NCBI GenBank assembly: GCA_024742395.1
Contig: JANSYO010000009.1
Coordinates: 1-64,000 of the forward strand
Source of the DNA: Cytophagales bacterium
GTDB taxonomy: Bacteria > Bacteroidota > Bacteroidia > Cytophagales > Spirosomataceae
Reading direction: 5' to 3'
Length of the DNA: 64,000 nucleotides
The position numbers and the translations under genes were made by a program. The notes beneath the pieces are model-generated. The model worked only from the letters and a program-made list of their open reading frames with translations. It ran no database searches and was not told the DNA's origin. The stretch's first letter is position 1. Each line of letters starts with the position of its first letter. This document shows, piece by piece, positions 33,779 to 42,182 of this stretch.

Positions 33779-34819
33779 TCACTCGGCAGTTTTAGGCGTA
33801 TAGTTTTCGCAGTATTTGTCGTACAAGTCTATAGCCTTTTGCTGTCCTAATATCTTCAATTGATAATAATCATGACAGGCACTGTCTATCTCCTTTCTGA
33901 AAACATAAGATGCGGCTCTTAAATAATAGGCTTCTATGAGGTAAGGATCTTTGTCTATAGCTTTATCAAAATAGAAAAGAGCAGACTTGTAGTTTTTATC
34001 CATGAAATAGTATTGACCGTACGAATAATACTCTTCAGCTATAGCTTTTGCTTCTTCACTTTCTCTATTTTCATTGCTGGTTTTTGACCAGTCCAGATCA
34101 AAGTTAAATTCGACTTCGCAGTTAACAACCTTTCCCTGGTAAACCGCAGGTAACCAGCTGCCTTTTGTTTTTTCAACGGCCTTTATCAATCGGTTATCGT
34201 ATTTCGGGTCAGAGCTAGCAATAAGCCTAAGTCCTTCCATTCTGCCATCTTTTGTGATCACAAAACGAACCACGAAGCCCCCCTTTTTATATTCAGGGAA
34301 TCTGAAATCATTATATATGAAATCCATGGCAGAAAACCGTTGATTAACGAATTTTGGTTCTATGACATTAGGTCGGTATATAAAAACCTCCTCGCTGTTT
34401 TTAGCAATGTAGGATGACGGAGCAAAACTTAAATCAAGAATTGGTTTATACACAAAAGATATTTTGAGCGGTTCTACATCTGAGGGTTGCTTTACTTGCG
34501 TAAGCTCTAATATAGGCTTGTCAAGTCTGGTGATTTTGTAATGCTCGTTTCTGTAATTTAAAATGCTGTCTATAACTGAGTAACTCTGAAGTGAGTTAAT
34601 ACCATTTAAAGAAACAATTAGGCTATCACGACGAAAATCCAGCACAAAGCTGGATCCCGTCACTGAAAGATCATAAACCGGGCTTCCGTCTTTTAATGTA
34701 ACGTCGTCTTTTACCCATTCACCTTGCAGCGACTCTATCAGGCTTTTTTGACCAGAAGAGAAATAAGGAATAAAAGATACCAGAAAAAGAACGAATGCGG
34801 TTTTTACTATTTTTATCAT
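33779..34819 (-). CDS. TonB C-terminal-domain protein with TPR repeats
   Basis: A 346-aa secreted or periplasmic protein with a signal peptide (VKTAFVLFLVSFIPYFSSG). Residues about 160-250 form a TonB-like C-terminal domain (FPEYKKGGFVVRFVITKDG, then WLPAVYQGKVVNCEVEFNF). It is followed by two or three TPR units (YYSYGQYYFMDKNYKSALF and PYLIEAYYLRAASYV). There is no N-terminal transmembrane anchor or proline-rich spacer as in energising TonB, so a protein-interaction role is likelier than energy transduction. It starts right after the S41 protease gene stop. Confidence 0.78.
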   Translation of the reverse strand: MIKIVKTAFVLFLVSFIPYFSSGQKSLIESLQGEWVKDDVTLKDGSPVYDLSVTGSSFVLDFRRDSLIVSLNGINSLQSYSVIDSILNYRNEHYKITRLDKPILELTQVKQPSDVEPLKISFVYKPILDLSFAPSSYIAKNSEEVFIYRPNVIEPKFVNQRFSAMDFIYNDFRFPEYKKGGFVVRFVITKDGRMEGLRLIASSDPKYDNRLIKAVEKTKGSWLPAVYQGKVVNCEVEFNFDLDWSKTSNENRESEEAKAIAEEYYSYGQYYFMDKNYKSALFYFDKAIDKDPYLIEAYYLRAASYVFRKEIDSACHDYYQLKILGQQKAIDLYDKYCENYTPKTAE

Positions 34820-36307
34820 TTATTTTTTGCTCAAGTACTCTGCGGCATAGCTGACCCAGTCAACTTCCTTCTTAGGTACTTTAACGTCTGGCTTAATGCC
34901 CTTATTATCGAGTTCTTTATCTCTGGAGCTTTTTGCCATTCCCATGGCTAGCCTCCAACTAAAAGCCGGTAAACCCCAGTCTCTAACTTCGATGTAATCA
35001 GCTAAGCCTTTCGTGCGTGTACCCATTATAATGGTTTTACTGCTCTGCTTGGCTTCTAAAGTAACACTTTCTGCGGTACTTGCTGTATTTTCATTCACTA
35101 AAATTGCTACCTTCTGCGGGTACTTTGTGGCTTTCACATACTGGAAAACCTTATCTGGCCCCTGAACATCTTGTCCCATGTTATTTCTCATCTTGGCAAT
35201 TACCTCGTTTAACTTTGGTGCTAAGATTCTTTTATATTTTGGGAAAGACTGAATGGACTCTAACTCATGAGTTAGTAAAACTAAATTCTCTTCTGTGGCT
35301 CTAAACATACCGCCTTTTCTAACAATAGGGCCATCAGCGATATAAGGATATAGGGCAGCAAAGGCATTCTCGTCTCCACCTGGATTGTTTCTCATGTCAA
35401 CAATCAGATTTTCTGACATTGTGATTAGTTGTCTGTTCTTATTCACCATGTCAAGAATATAATCTGCTGCTTCATACATAGTGAATGGTGGAAGCTTAAT
35501 TAAAGTCGTTTTATCATCAATTTTTTCTACTCTGTAGTCTGGCAAACGAGAAAGAATATCTTCATTACTTACCAATTCAGTAGGCTCTGGATATACCTTT
35601 TTCATTCTGTAGATATCATCAATGACAAGGTAATTTTTCACACGGCGAGCAAACTTAGTTTCGCTGGTGAAGTCATAATATAGGTAATCAGCCGCATAGT
35701 TGTCTTTGAAACTCTCTTTCAAAGTAAACTTGGTCTTTCCGGCTGTCCAAAGTTCATCTTTCTTCTCAAGTAAAAAGGCAGAAAAGGCACCACTTCCGGT
35801 TTGAGTAATACCAAGACGGTAGTTTTTGTCTTCAGTTTCCCAAATACCCACCATTTCTGGTAAGTCTTTTTTCTTATCTAAAAAGTTAATGAATTGTTCT
35901 TCACTTTTAAAGGCCATTGAAGGTACTTGTGAAGCTCTCTTAGCTTTTTCCTCTTCAGGCTCGGGTCTTTGATAAGGATTAGGAATGTTTATAAACAAAT
36001 GGCCATCTTCAAAAAACGATAACCAATCAGTTATTATGAAATAGCATTCAGAGGCCTCATTCACATTACTCACCTTTTCACGGGTTTCTTTTGTAAGGTT
36101 CTCTAATCTTTTTTTATCCTTAGTTGACGCTGTCTTTTCTCCCCACCCGGCATAGTTCCTTGAAACTTTTTCATAAGTTTCTTCAAAATTTCTTGAACAA
36201 AGACTCTGCTTCTTGGTTTCAGGCGGGTTTGTTTTTTTTGTTTCCTGGGCTATACCCCAATTGAATTCTAACAGCAGTACGCTGATGAGGAAAGTGATTT
36301 TTTTCAT
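34820..36307 (-). CDS. S41 family peptidase
   Basis: A 495-aa exported protein with a signal peptide ending near NWGIAQ. The C-terminal tail-specific-protease-like domain shows NLIVDMRNNPGGDENAFAA and the catalytic serine region VAILVNENTASTAESVTLE, then MGTRTKGLADY. The PDZ domain seen in Ctp/Tsp is not evident; the middle is lineage-specific. It probably trims or degrades envelope proteins. It abuts the TonB/TPR gene, so the two may form a unit. DUF2130 lies 79 nt upstream. Confidence 0.85.
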   Translation of the reverse strand: MKKITFLISVLLLEFNWGIAQETKKTNPPETKKQSLCSRNFEETYEKVSRNYAGWGEKTASTKDKKRLENLTKETREKVSNVNEASECYFIITDWLSFFEDGHLFINIPNPYQRPEPEEEKAKRASQVPSMAFKSEEQFINFLDKKKDLPEMVGIWETEDKNYRLGITQTGSGAFSAFLLEKKDELWTAGKTKFTLKESFKDNYAADYLYYDFTSETKFARRVKNYLVIDDIYRMKKVYPEPTELVSNEDILSRLPDYRVEKIDDKTTLIKLPPFTMYEAADYILDMVNKNRQLITMSENLIVDMRNNPGGDENAFAALYPYIADGPIVRKGGMFRATEENLVLLTHELESIQSFPKYKRILAPKLNEVIAKMRNNMGQDVQGPDKVFQYVKATKYPQKVAILVNENTASTAESVTLEAKQSSKTIIMGTRTKGLADYIEVRDWGLPAFSWRLAMGMAKSSRDKELDNKGIKPDVKVPKKEVDWVSYAAEYLSKK

Positions 36308-36386
36308 TATTAGTACACGTTTTATGATCTATTACGTATACCTGCTCTCTAATACTGTGCCAAAGTTTTTTAAGGCACTAAAATTT

Positions 36387-37592
36387 CTAGTCTTCGCCCT
36401 CTGGTAGTTCCAAACTCTGAATAGGAGAAATGGCGTTTCCGGCTATTCCTTTGATGCTTCCATACATATCAATGGTATTACCAATAACCTTTTCTATTTG
36501 CACTTCTCTTTCTTTCCAGATTCTTTGCATAGATCTTTTTTCCCTGTCTAATTCACTTTTCAGATTAGAGAAGCCTTCTACAATTGCTTCCATTTGTTGT
36601 TTAAACTGGCTGCTTGTCAGGAAATTATACAAAAGACCCATTTTGTCGGTTTTGTTCTCGTTGGTGGCTTTGGCCTGATGGGCTCTAATCAATATTTCTC
36701 TGAGAACAAAAACCAAGCTTTTGACTTCATGAAATCCACAGATCCATACTCCGTCTTTTTCTCCAAACCTGTCCATTTCTTTTGGCATTGTTTGGGTTAC
36801 CAGCACAGCAATTTCGGCACCGGTTTCTCTTTGGTCATTTTTTAATTTCTCAATCCAGTCGCCACCCCAATTTTGTGTTCTTTTACTTTCAAAGATGATT
36901 TTACCGCAAATTTGTCCAAACTCATTCTTTACTGTTTGAATAGCATCTGCACCTCTAATTCCTTTTTTTACTTCTTCAATTTCATCGTAAGGAAAGGTTC
37001 TTTCCAAAATGGATTCAATCTCAAGTTCCTGAACCTCACCTTGAAGCTGCATAGATCCTTGCTCAGCTTTGCGTTGCATTTCTTTTACAAGGTTCATCTG
37101 ACTCTCCAGCTTTTTCTCGTACTCTTTTCTTACAAGTTCAAACTCCTGATCTTTTCGCTTTTTGGCTTGTTCTTCTATACCTTTTGTACGTTCCAGCATC
37201 TCTTTTTCGAGCTTGAATTTTAATTGCTCCTGCTGAAATTTCAGTTCGTTTTCTTTCTTTAGAAGTTCTAACTCCTTTTTTTGAGCTTCTAGAATGAGCT
37301 GCTGTTTTAGTTTATTGTCTTCTTTAAGAGCCAGAAGCTCGGCCCCTTTTTTTTCATCGGCTCTTTTCTGGGCTTCGGCCTGAGCAATGGCCCACATTTT
37401 TTTCTTTTCTTCTTGTTCAAACTTCGCCTTTTCTTCCTGAAGTTGTTTTTTGAAATTCTCCAGCTTTAAAGCGTTTTCCTTATCCTGCTCCGCAATTCTT
37501 TTTTGAAGCTCTATTTGCATATGTTTTTGCAAAGCAGCTCCGGCGTCAAATACATGGCCGCAATTTGGGCAGGTGGTTTGGTTAGAAGTCAT
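36387..37592 (-). CDS. DUF2130 domain-containing coiled-coil protein
   Basis: 401 aa. Residues 8-13 hold CPNCGH, a short zinc-binding pair, followed by a long charged, Lys/Glu/Gln-rich coiled coil to about residue 190. The C-terminal DUF2130 part includes LERTFPYDEIEEVKKGIRG, IIFESKRTQNWGGDWIEKL and KMGLLYNFLTSSQFKQQ. The E-x-K and D residues there recall restriction-endonuclease-like folds, but no activity is proven for the family. A repair or nucleic-acid role is only a possibility. Confidence 0.85.
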   Translation of the reverse strand: MTSNQTTCPNCGHVFDAGAALQKHMQIELQKRIAEQDKENALKLENFKKQLQEEKAKFEQEEKKKMWAIAQAEAQKRADEKKGAELLALKEDNKLKQQLILEAQKKELELLKKENELKFQQEQLKFKLEKEMLERTKGIEEQAKKRKDQEFELVRKEYEKKLESQMNLVKEMQRKAEQGSMQLQGEVQELEIESILERTFPYDEIEEVKKGIRGADAIQTVKNEFGQICGKIIFESKRTQNWGGDWIEKLKNDQRETGAEIAVLVTQTMPKEMDRFGEKDGVWICGFHEVKSLVFVLREILIRAHQAKATNENKTDKMGLLYNFLTSSQFKQQMEAIVEGFSNLKSELDREKRSMQRIWKEREVQIEKVIGNTIDMYGSIKGIAGNAISPIQSLELPEGED

Positions 37593-37950
37593 GATTTATC
37601 AATATTTTGCTTTAGTGGATAGAAAATGAGATGAGGCTGAAATCGTAAATTATATAAAGTTCAACACCAATCAAGGTGTCAGAAATCCTAGAGGTTATAG
37701 TATAGATTGTAATTAGAATAAAATATTAGAAATAAAGATAATTGATCCTTACATAAGGGTTCTGCTTATTGATAAGTCAAAACCCGTGATTATATATGTT
37801 GCCGTAAACAAAAGCAGAGAAAGTCTATCGCTATATTATGCTTATTTTATCATTAACTAATTAATGAGCAACAAAACTAAAATGAGAAATATTAATGCTC
37901 CTTAATTACTTGATGAATCCAGAAGGGTATTAATATTTCTCATTCTTAAA
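37593..37950. other. 358-nt gap holding the hairpin and no supported gene
   Basis: AT-rich region between DUF2130 and the FAH-family gene, both on the minus strand. Apart from the long inverted repeat at 37881-37944 and a weak ACACC/GGTGT pair near 37667-37682, I see no ORF, tRNA or promoter with good fit. The DUF2130 promoter must lie at its left end. Confidence 0.7.
37881..37944. repeat. Long inverted repeat downstream of the FAH-family gene
   Basis: AATGAGAAATATTAAT (37881-37896) is exactly repeated in reverse complement at 37929-37944. The stem extends four more pairs using wobbles, leaving a loop of about 24 nt. It starts 7 nt beyond the FAH-family stop codon. It lacks the GC-rich stem and T-tract of an intrinsic terminator, so it may be an mRNA 3'-stabilising hairpin or a small mobile-element scar. 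Confidence 0.75.
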
Positions 37951-38808
37951 TTACTTAGAATAAGCCTCTGCGGTCTGCTTTTGTACCCCTAAGCCTTCAA
38001 TACCTAATTCAATTTCGTCACCTGGTTGAAGGTAAACCGGAGGTTTGAAGCCCAGGCCTACTCCAGCCGGCGTGCCCGTTGATATAATATCGCCAGGAAG
38101 AAGAGTCATATAGTTACTTAAATAACTAATGACTTCGTCTATATAAAAAATCATATCATCGGTATTAGAATCCTGAATCGTTTTTCCATTTCTGCTCAGC
38201 CAAAGTCTTAGTCCATGCGGATTCGGAATTTCATCCTTGGTGGCCATAAAAGGTCCCAATGGGGCAAATGTATCGTTTGACTTTCCTTTTACCCATTGAC
38301 CTCCTTTTTCTAATTGATATTCCCTTTCGCTATAGTCATTATGAAGACAATACCCGGCTACATAATTATAGGCATCTTCTTTTGATACATAAGAAGCTTT
38401 TTTACCAATAATTACAGCAAGCTCAACTTCCCAATCCGTTTTCTTTGAGTTTTTAGGGATAATTACATTATCATTTGGTCCACAGATGGCGGTAGTTGAT
38501 TTAAAGAAGATGACCGGCTCAGCTGGCTTGTCCATCCCTGATTCTTCTGCATGTTTTGCATAGTTTAACCCTACACACACAATTTTAGAAGGCCTGGCTA
38601 CACATGGTCCCAATCTCGTATTTTCTGGGAAAGCCGGGCAATGGGCTTCATTTGTTTTTAGCCAATTTTCCAATCTTGCTATTCCGTCATTTTCAAAGAA
38701 ACTTTCATTAAAGTCTTCTCCAAAAGTTGATATATCAATGTACTGGCCATCCTTGTTCTGGATTCCCGGCTTTTCTTTACCTGATTCTCCTAATCTTACT
38801 AATTTCAT
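37951..38808 (-). CDS. Fumarylacetoacetate hydrolase family protein
   Basis: A 285-aa FAH-fold hydrolase. GLNYAKHAEESGMDKPAEPV, then the metal-binding TDWEVELAVIIGKKA (E and E), NDYSEREYQ, QWVKGKSNDTFAPLGP and ISTGTPAGVGLGFKPP are all typical. Family members cleave C-C bonds of acylpyruvates, for instance 2,4-diketo-3-deoxy-L-fuconate in oxidative L-fucose or L-rhamnose breakdown. The SDR gene 17 nt upstream, in the same orientation, fits such a pathway, but the dehydratase and transporter are not present in this window. Confidence 0.87.
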   Translation of the reverse strand: MKLVRLGESGKEKPGIQNKDGQYIDISTFGEDFNESFFENDGIARLENWLKTNEAHCPAFPENTRLGPCVARPSKIVCVGLNYAKHAEESGMDKPAEPVIFFKSTTAICGPNDNVIIPKNSKKTDWEVELAVIIGKKASYVSKEDAYNYVAGYCLHNDYSEREYQLEKGGQWVKGKSNDTFAPLGPFMATKDEIPNPHGLRLWLSRNGKTIQDSNTDDMIFYIDEVISYLSNYMTLLPGDIISTGTPAGVGLGFKPPVYLQPGDEIELGIEGLGVQKQTAEAYSK

Positions 38809-38825
38809 TTTTGGTTGATAAATTA

Positions 38826-39602
38826 TTATGGTGTATTGAGTTTTACAAATCCGCCGTCTATCAGGTAGTCTGTGCCTGTATTAAAACTGGCTTCGTCTGA
38901 AGCAAGATAAACAGCAAGGGCCGCCACTTCAGATGACTTTCCCATTCTGCCGATAGGCTGTGTACGAGACAGGGCTTTAAACATTTCTTCTTTATTATCA
39001 GGATATTTATTCTCTAAGAACCCATCTACAAAAGGAGTATGAATACGGGCAGGAGAAATACTATTGCACCTGATATTATCTTTTACGTAATCTTTAGCTA
39101 CTTGCAGGGTCATGCTATAAACAGCTCCTTTAGCCATTGAGTAAGCAAATCTGTCTGCTATTCCTACGGTAGCGGCTACTGAAACCATGTTGATGATTAC
39201 TCCACCGCCATTTTGTTTAAAATGAGGAATGACTGTATGGAGGCAGTTGTAGACCCCTTTTACGTTAATATTGTATATTCTGTCAAGGTCTTCTTCAGTG
39301 GTTGTTTCGGCTGTTCCAATATGGGCAATACCCGCATTATTTACAAGAATATTGATGGGCTGTACTGCATTTATTTTGTCTACAGCTTTTTTGACCTGTG
39401 CTTGCTTAGAAACATCTACTTTGTGACAGTAGGCTTGCCCTCCTGCCGCAATAATAAGGTCAGCTTCTCTTTCGGCAAGGTCCATATTTAATTCAAAGAT
39501 GTGTACTACAGCTCCCTGTTTAGCAAAAGAGCGTGAGATTTCTAATCCAATTCCGCTGGCACCACCAGTGATAATGGCTACTTTCTTATCAAGTCTGAAC
39601 AT
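38826..39602 (-). CDS. Short-chain dehydrogenase/reductase
   Basis: A 258-aa classical SDR. AIITGGASGIGLEISRSFA is the NAD(P)-binding motif, NNAGIAH the central one, and Ser/Tyr/Lys of the active site lie in SVAA...YSMAKGAVYSM. The C-terminal IDGGFVKLN is typical. Paired with an FAH-family hydrolase 17 nt downstream, it may be the 2-keto-3-deoxy-L-fuconate dehydrogenase of oxidative 6-deoxyhexose catabolism. Substrate identity is an inference. Confidence 0.86.
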   Translation of the reverse strand: MFRLDKKVAIITGGASGIGLEISRSFAKQGAVVHIFELNMDLAEREADLIIAAGGQAYCHKVDVSKQAQVKKAVDKINAVQPINILVNNAGIAHIGTAETTTEEDLDRIYNINVKGVYNCLHTVIPHFKQNGGGVIINMVSVAATVGIADRFAYSMAKGAVYSMTLQVAKDYVKDNIRCNSISPARIHTPFVDGFLENKYPDNKEEMFKALSRTQPIGRMGKSSEVAALAVYLASDEASFNTGTDYLIDGGFVKLNTP

Positions 39603-39700
39603 TTATATCGGGTTAATTCTTCGCAATTTACTTATCCTTCCTTGAAAAATCCTGTTAGTAGGATAAGTTTGAGCATGACTTAATTTTTCATTTTTTTTTA

Positions 39701-39731
39701 TTGCACAATTTCAAGTTTACTTCTACCTTTG
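39701..39731 (+). promoter_or_regulatory. Promoter of tRNA-His
   Basis: TTG at 39701-39703, a 20-bp spacer and TACCTTTG at 39724-39731, an exact match to TAnnTTTG. It lies 16 nt upstream of the tRNA. Confidence 0.72.
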
Positions 39732-39748
39732 CATCCCAGTTTAAAATG

Positions 39749-39822
39749 GAGGTTATAGCTCAGCTGGTTAGAGCATCGGTTTGTGGTGCCGAGGGTCGTG
39801 GGTTCGAACCCCATTAGCCTCC
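39749..39822 (+). tRNA. tRNA-His (GUG anticodon)
   Basis: The acceptor GAGGTTA pairs with TAGCCTC with one wobble. A G is encoded at the -1 position (39748), which can pair with the discriminator C, the hallmark of tRNA-His. The anticodon arm CGGTTTGTGGTGCCG gives GUG, and the T-arm is GTGGGTTCGAACCCCAT. The bases after the discriminator are CA rather than CCA. Confidence 0.95.
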
Positions 39823-39827
39823 CATTC

Positions 39828-39861
39828 AAGGTTCAGTCAGAAATGACTGGACCTTTTTTCG
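39828..39861 (+). terminator. Terminator of tRNA-His
   Basis: AAGGTTCAGTCA (39828-39839), a GAAA tetraloop, TGACTGGACCTT (39844-39855) with one wobble, then a T-run. This is a textbook intrinsic terminator. Confidence 0.88.
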
Positions 39862-39926
39862 TTTTATAAATCATTAACCTTTCTTAAAAAAGGCTAGTTT
39901 TGCAAAGCAATAACAACCAATATCTT

Positions 39927-40742
39927 ATGTCAAACGGTATACTTAAAGGTAAAAAAGGAATTATTTCCGGAGCTCTGGATGAAAACTCTATCGCTTGGAA
40001 AACAGCAATTAAAGCTCATGCTGAAGGAGCCCAGATTGTATTGACGAATGCACCCATTGCAATGCGTATGGGTAAAATCAATGAATTGGCTGAAATGGTG
40101 AGTGCAGAGATAATTCCTGCCGATGCAACTTCAGTAGAAGATTTGGAAAAGCTTTATCAGGGAGCTATGGAGAATCTTGGAGGAAAGATGGATTTCGTTC
40201 TTCATTCCATTGGAATGTCTCCAAACATAAGAAAAGGAAAAGAATACGGAGATTTGAATTATGACTGGTTTATGAAGAGTATTGATATTTCTGCTCTTTC
40301 TTTTCATAAGTTTATGCAAGTTGCCGAGAAGCAAGATGCTTTGAATGAATGGGCGTCAATAGTAGGTTTATCATACATCGCGGCACAGCGAACGTACCCT
40401 TTTTATACTGATATGGCAGACGCCAAAGCGGTACTTGAGTCTATTGCCAGAGGATTTGGTTACAGATTAGGAAAATCGAAAAAAGTACGAGTGAATACTA
40501 TTTCGCAGTCACCTACAAGAACTACTGCGGGTAGTGGTATTGGTGGTTTCGATTCCTTTTTCGATTTCGCTGAAAAAATGTCGCCGCTTGGAAACGCCAG
40601 TGGAGATGATTGTGCAAACTATATTATTTCGTTATTCTCTGATTTTACCAGAATGGTTACCATGCAGAATCTGTTTCATGATGGCGGTTATTCCAGCACA
40701 GGTATTTCTGAAGAAATCATTGAATTAATGGGCAAACAGTAA
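39927..40742 (+). CDS. fabI: Enoyl-ACP reductase (NADH)
   Basis: A 271-aa SDR-type enoyl reductase that completes each fatty acid elongation cycle. The ATG at 39927 is preferred over a TTG at 39900 because LKGKKGIISGALDENSIAWK is the true start of the fold. The active site Tyr...Lys is in AQRTYPFYTDMADAKAVLES, with the longer spacing typical of FabI. FDSFFDFAEKMSPLG covers the substrate loop. It has its own terminator, is monocistronic, and follows tRNA-His. Confidence 0.92.
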   Translation: MSNGILKGKKGIISGALDENSIAWKTAIKAHAEGAQIVLTNAPIAMRMGKINELAEMVSAEIIPADATSVEDLEKLYQGAMENLGGKMDFVLHSIGMSPNIRKGKEYGDLNYDWFMKSIDISALSFHKFMQVAEKQDALNEWASIVGLSYIAAQRTYPFYTDMADAKAVLESIARGFGYRLGKSKKVRVNTISQSPTRTTAGSGIGGFDSFFDFAEKMSPLGNASGDDCANYIISLFSDFTRMVTMQNLFHDGGYSSTGISEEIIELMGKQ

Positions 40743-40760
40743 AGTAAGAAAGCTGATAAA

Positions 40761-40796
40761 AAAAGGCGGGCCTCATACGAAGCCCGCCTTTTTTAG
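40761..40796. terminator. Bidirectional terminator between fabI and the dipeptidase gene
   Basis: AAAAGGCGGGC (40761-40771), a 10-nt loop, then GCCCGCCTTTT (40782-40792), with A-tract before and T-tract after. It can stop transcription from either convergent gene; the dipeptidase stop lies inside it. Confidence 0.88.
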
Positions 40797-41989
40797 TTTT
40801 GAGCGGCATAGTCAAGTGTATTTTGCCAGACACGGAACACATTGCCCGAGCAAATCTTTTCAATATCCTCCTCAGAATAGCCTTTTGCCAGAAGTAGTTT
40901 GATGATGTTAGGGTAATCAGATACATCTTTAAGCCCGGTAGGAAGCGAATCGCCCACTCCGTCAAAATCAGACCCAAGTCCAACATGGTCTATTCCGGCT
41001 ATTTGTACTACTCTGTCTATGTGTTCTACTACTTTTTCAACATCTGAGAACACAAGAGGATGGCTAGCATTGAATTCTTCTATAAATGGTTTGGCTTCTT
41101 TATCTCGATATGAAAGTCCTTTTTTTGCCAGTTCTTCAGAGAGTAGTTTTCCATTTTCGTTTCTTATTTTGGCTATTTCACCATCAATAAATGTAGAACC
41201 AAAATTGATCATAACTACTCCATTATTTTCTTTTAGTTTCAGGAGCATATCATCAGTCATGTTTCTTTCAAAATCCGGAGTAAACTCTCTCAAAGAGGAG
41301 TGTGAGGCTATTACCGGCACCGGGCTAATTGCTACAACATCGTAAAATGTGCTGTCAGAGACATGCGATATGTCTATCATGATTCCTTCTTTTGCAAGCT
41401 CAGGCACCAACTCTTCTCCAAAAGGGCTCAGTCCTTGCCATAGTCTGGTAGTATCATAAGAAGAGTCACAAATATGGTTTGCTAAAGAGTGTGCAAGAGT
41501 GACATAACTAATCCCCTTTTTTCTAAAGTATTCTACATCTTCAAGTTTGACAATTGGTGAACCGTTTTCCATGCCCATAGGTAGGGCTATTTTACCTCTT
41601 TGTACAATTTCTCTGACTTCTGAAGGACTTGTGGCAACTTCAAAATAATCCGGGTTTTGATCAGAGATATAATTGACCATGGCAATTAAGCTATCGGCTA
41701 AATCTTTGCCCTCCTCAGAGCTTAATTTTGCAGGTATGTATATCGACATAAAGGGACTATCAAGACCACCTTCTTTTGCCCTTTCATAATCAAAGTCTCC
41801 ATCCTCTGAGGAGATTGGGATGCCAGTAAATTCTTTAGTTAATTGGAAATTCCTGACTTTTAATCTGTAAGGTAAGTCTACATGTCCGTCTACTATGATA
41901 AACTTATGAGCTAATTCTTTATGGAGTTCCTGAGAGAAACCGGTGCTTGACAGGAGAAGCAAAATTGCAATCATTCTTTTCATGTTCAA
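40793..41989 (-). CDS. Membrane dipeptidase (peptidase M19)
   Basis: A 398-aa exported zinc enzyme with a signal peptide (IAILLLLSSTGFSQ). Zinc ligands appear in IIVDGHVDLPYRL (HxD), GMENGSPIV (Glu), and two His in VIASHSSL and its neighbours; GLGSDFDGVGD holds the late Asp. The M19 family cleaves dipeptides, often with D-residues, and in bacteria may recycle peptidoglycan peptides. An Asn-rich stretch before the end is ordinary. It ends in the fabI terminator and is probably monocistronic. Confidence 0.9.
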   Translation of the reverse strand: MNMKRMIAILLLLSSTGFSQELHKELAHKFIIVDGHVDLPYRLKVRNFQLTKEFTGIPISSEDGDFDYERAKEGGLDSPFMSIYIPAKLSSEEGKDLADSLIAMVNYISDQNPDYFEVATSPSEVREIVQRGKIALPMGMENGSPIVKLEDVEYFRKKGISYVTLAHSLANHICDSSYDTTRLWQGLSPFGEELVPELAKEGIMIDISHVSDSTFYDVVAISPVPVIASHSSLREFTPDFERNMTDDMLLKLKENNGVVMINFGSTFIDGEIAKIRNENGKLLSEELAKKGLSYRDKEAKPFIEEFNASHPLVFSDVEKVVEHIDRVVQIAGIDHVGLGSDFDGVGDSLPTGLKDVSDYPNIIKLLLAKGYSEEDIEKICSGNVFRVWQNTLDYAAQN

Positions 41990-42150
41990 AAGCTAGCTGA
42001 TGGTTTTTATTTTGACAACCAACTCATTAGAATCTATACAGGCCTTCTTGGAATAGTTATATTATCTGGACGATTAGAATATTTTTTTGCCCAGAAGTAT
42101 TGGAAAATAAAAGGGGAAATGATTCCTTTGCTAACTATTTTATCAATTTA

Positions 42151-42162
42151 GCGAATATTCGC
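42151..42162. promoter_or_regulatory. Perfect 12-bp palindrome upstream of ilvD
   Basis: GCGAATATTCGC is self-complementary and lies 20 nt before the ilvD ATG, where a promoter -7 region would be expected (a TTTG is at 42127-42130). It could be an operator controlling the ilv operon, but no regulator is known from this window. Confidence 0.4.
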
Positions 42163-42182
42163 AATTGGCGATAATCAATCTA

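Noticed and set aside
36873-37223. 116-aa Phe-rich frame on the plus strand
   Set aside because: Antisense to the Lys/Glu-rich coiled coil of the DUF2130 protein; poly-Phe/Leu content is what the reverse of AAG/GAA codons gives.
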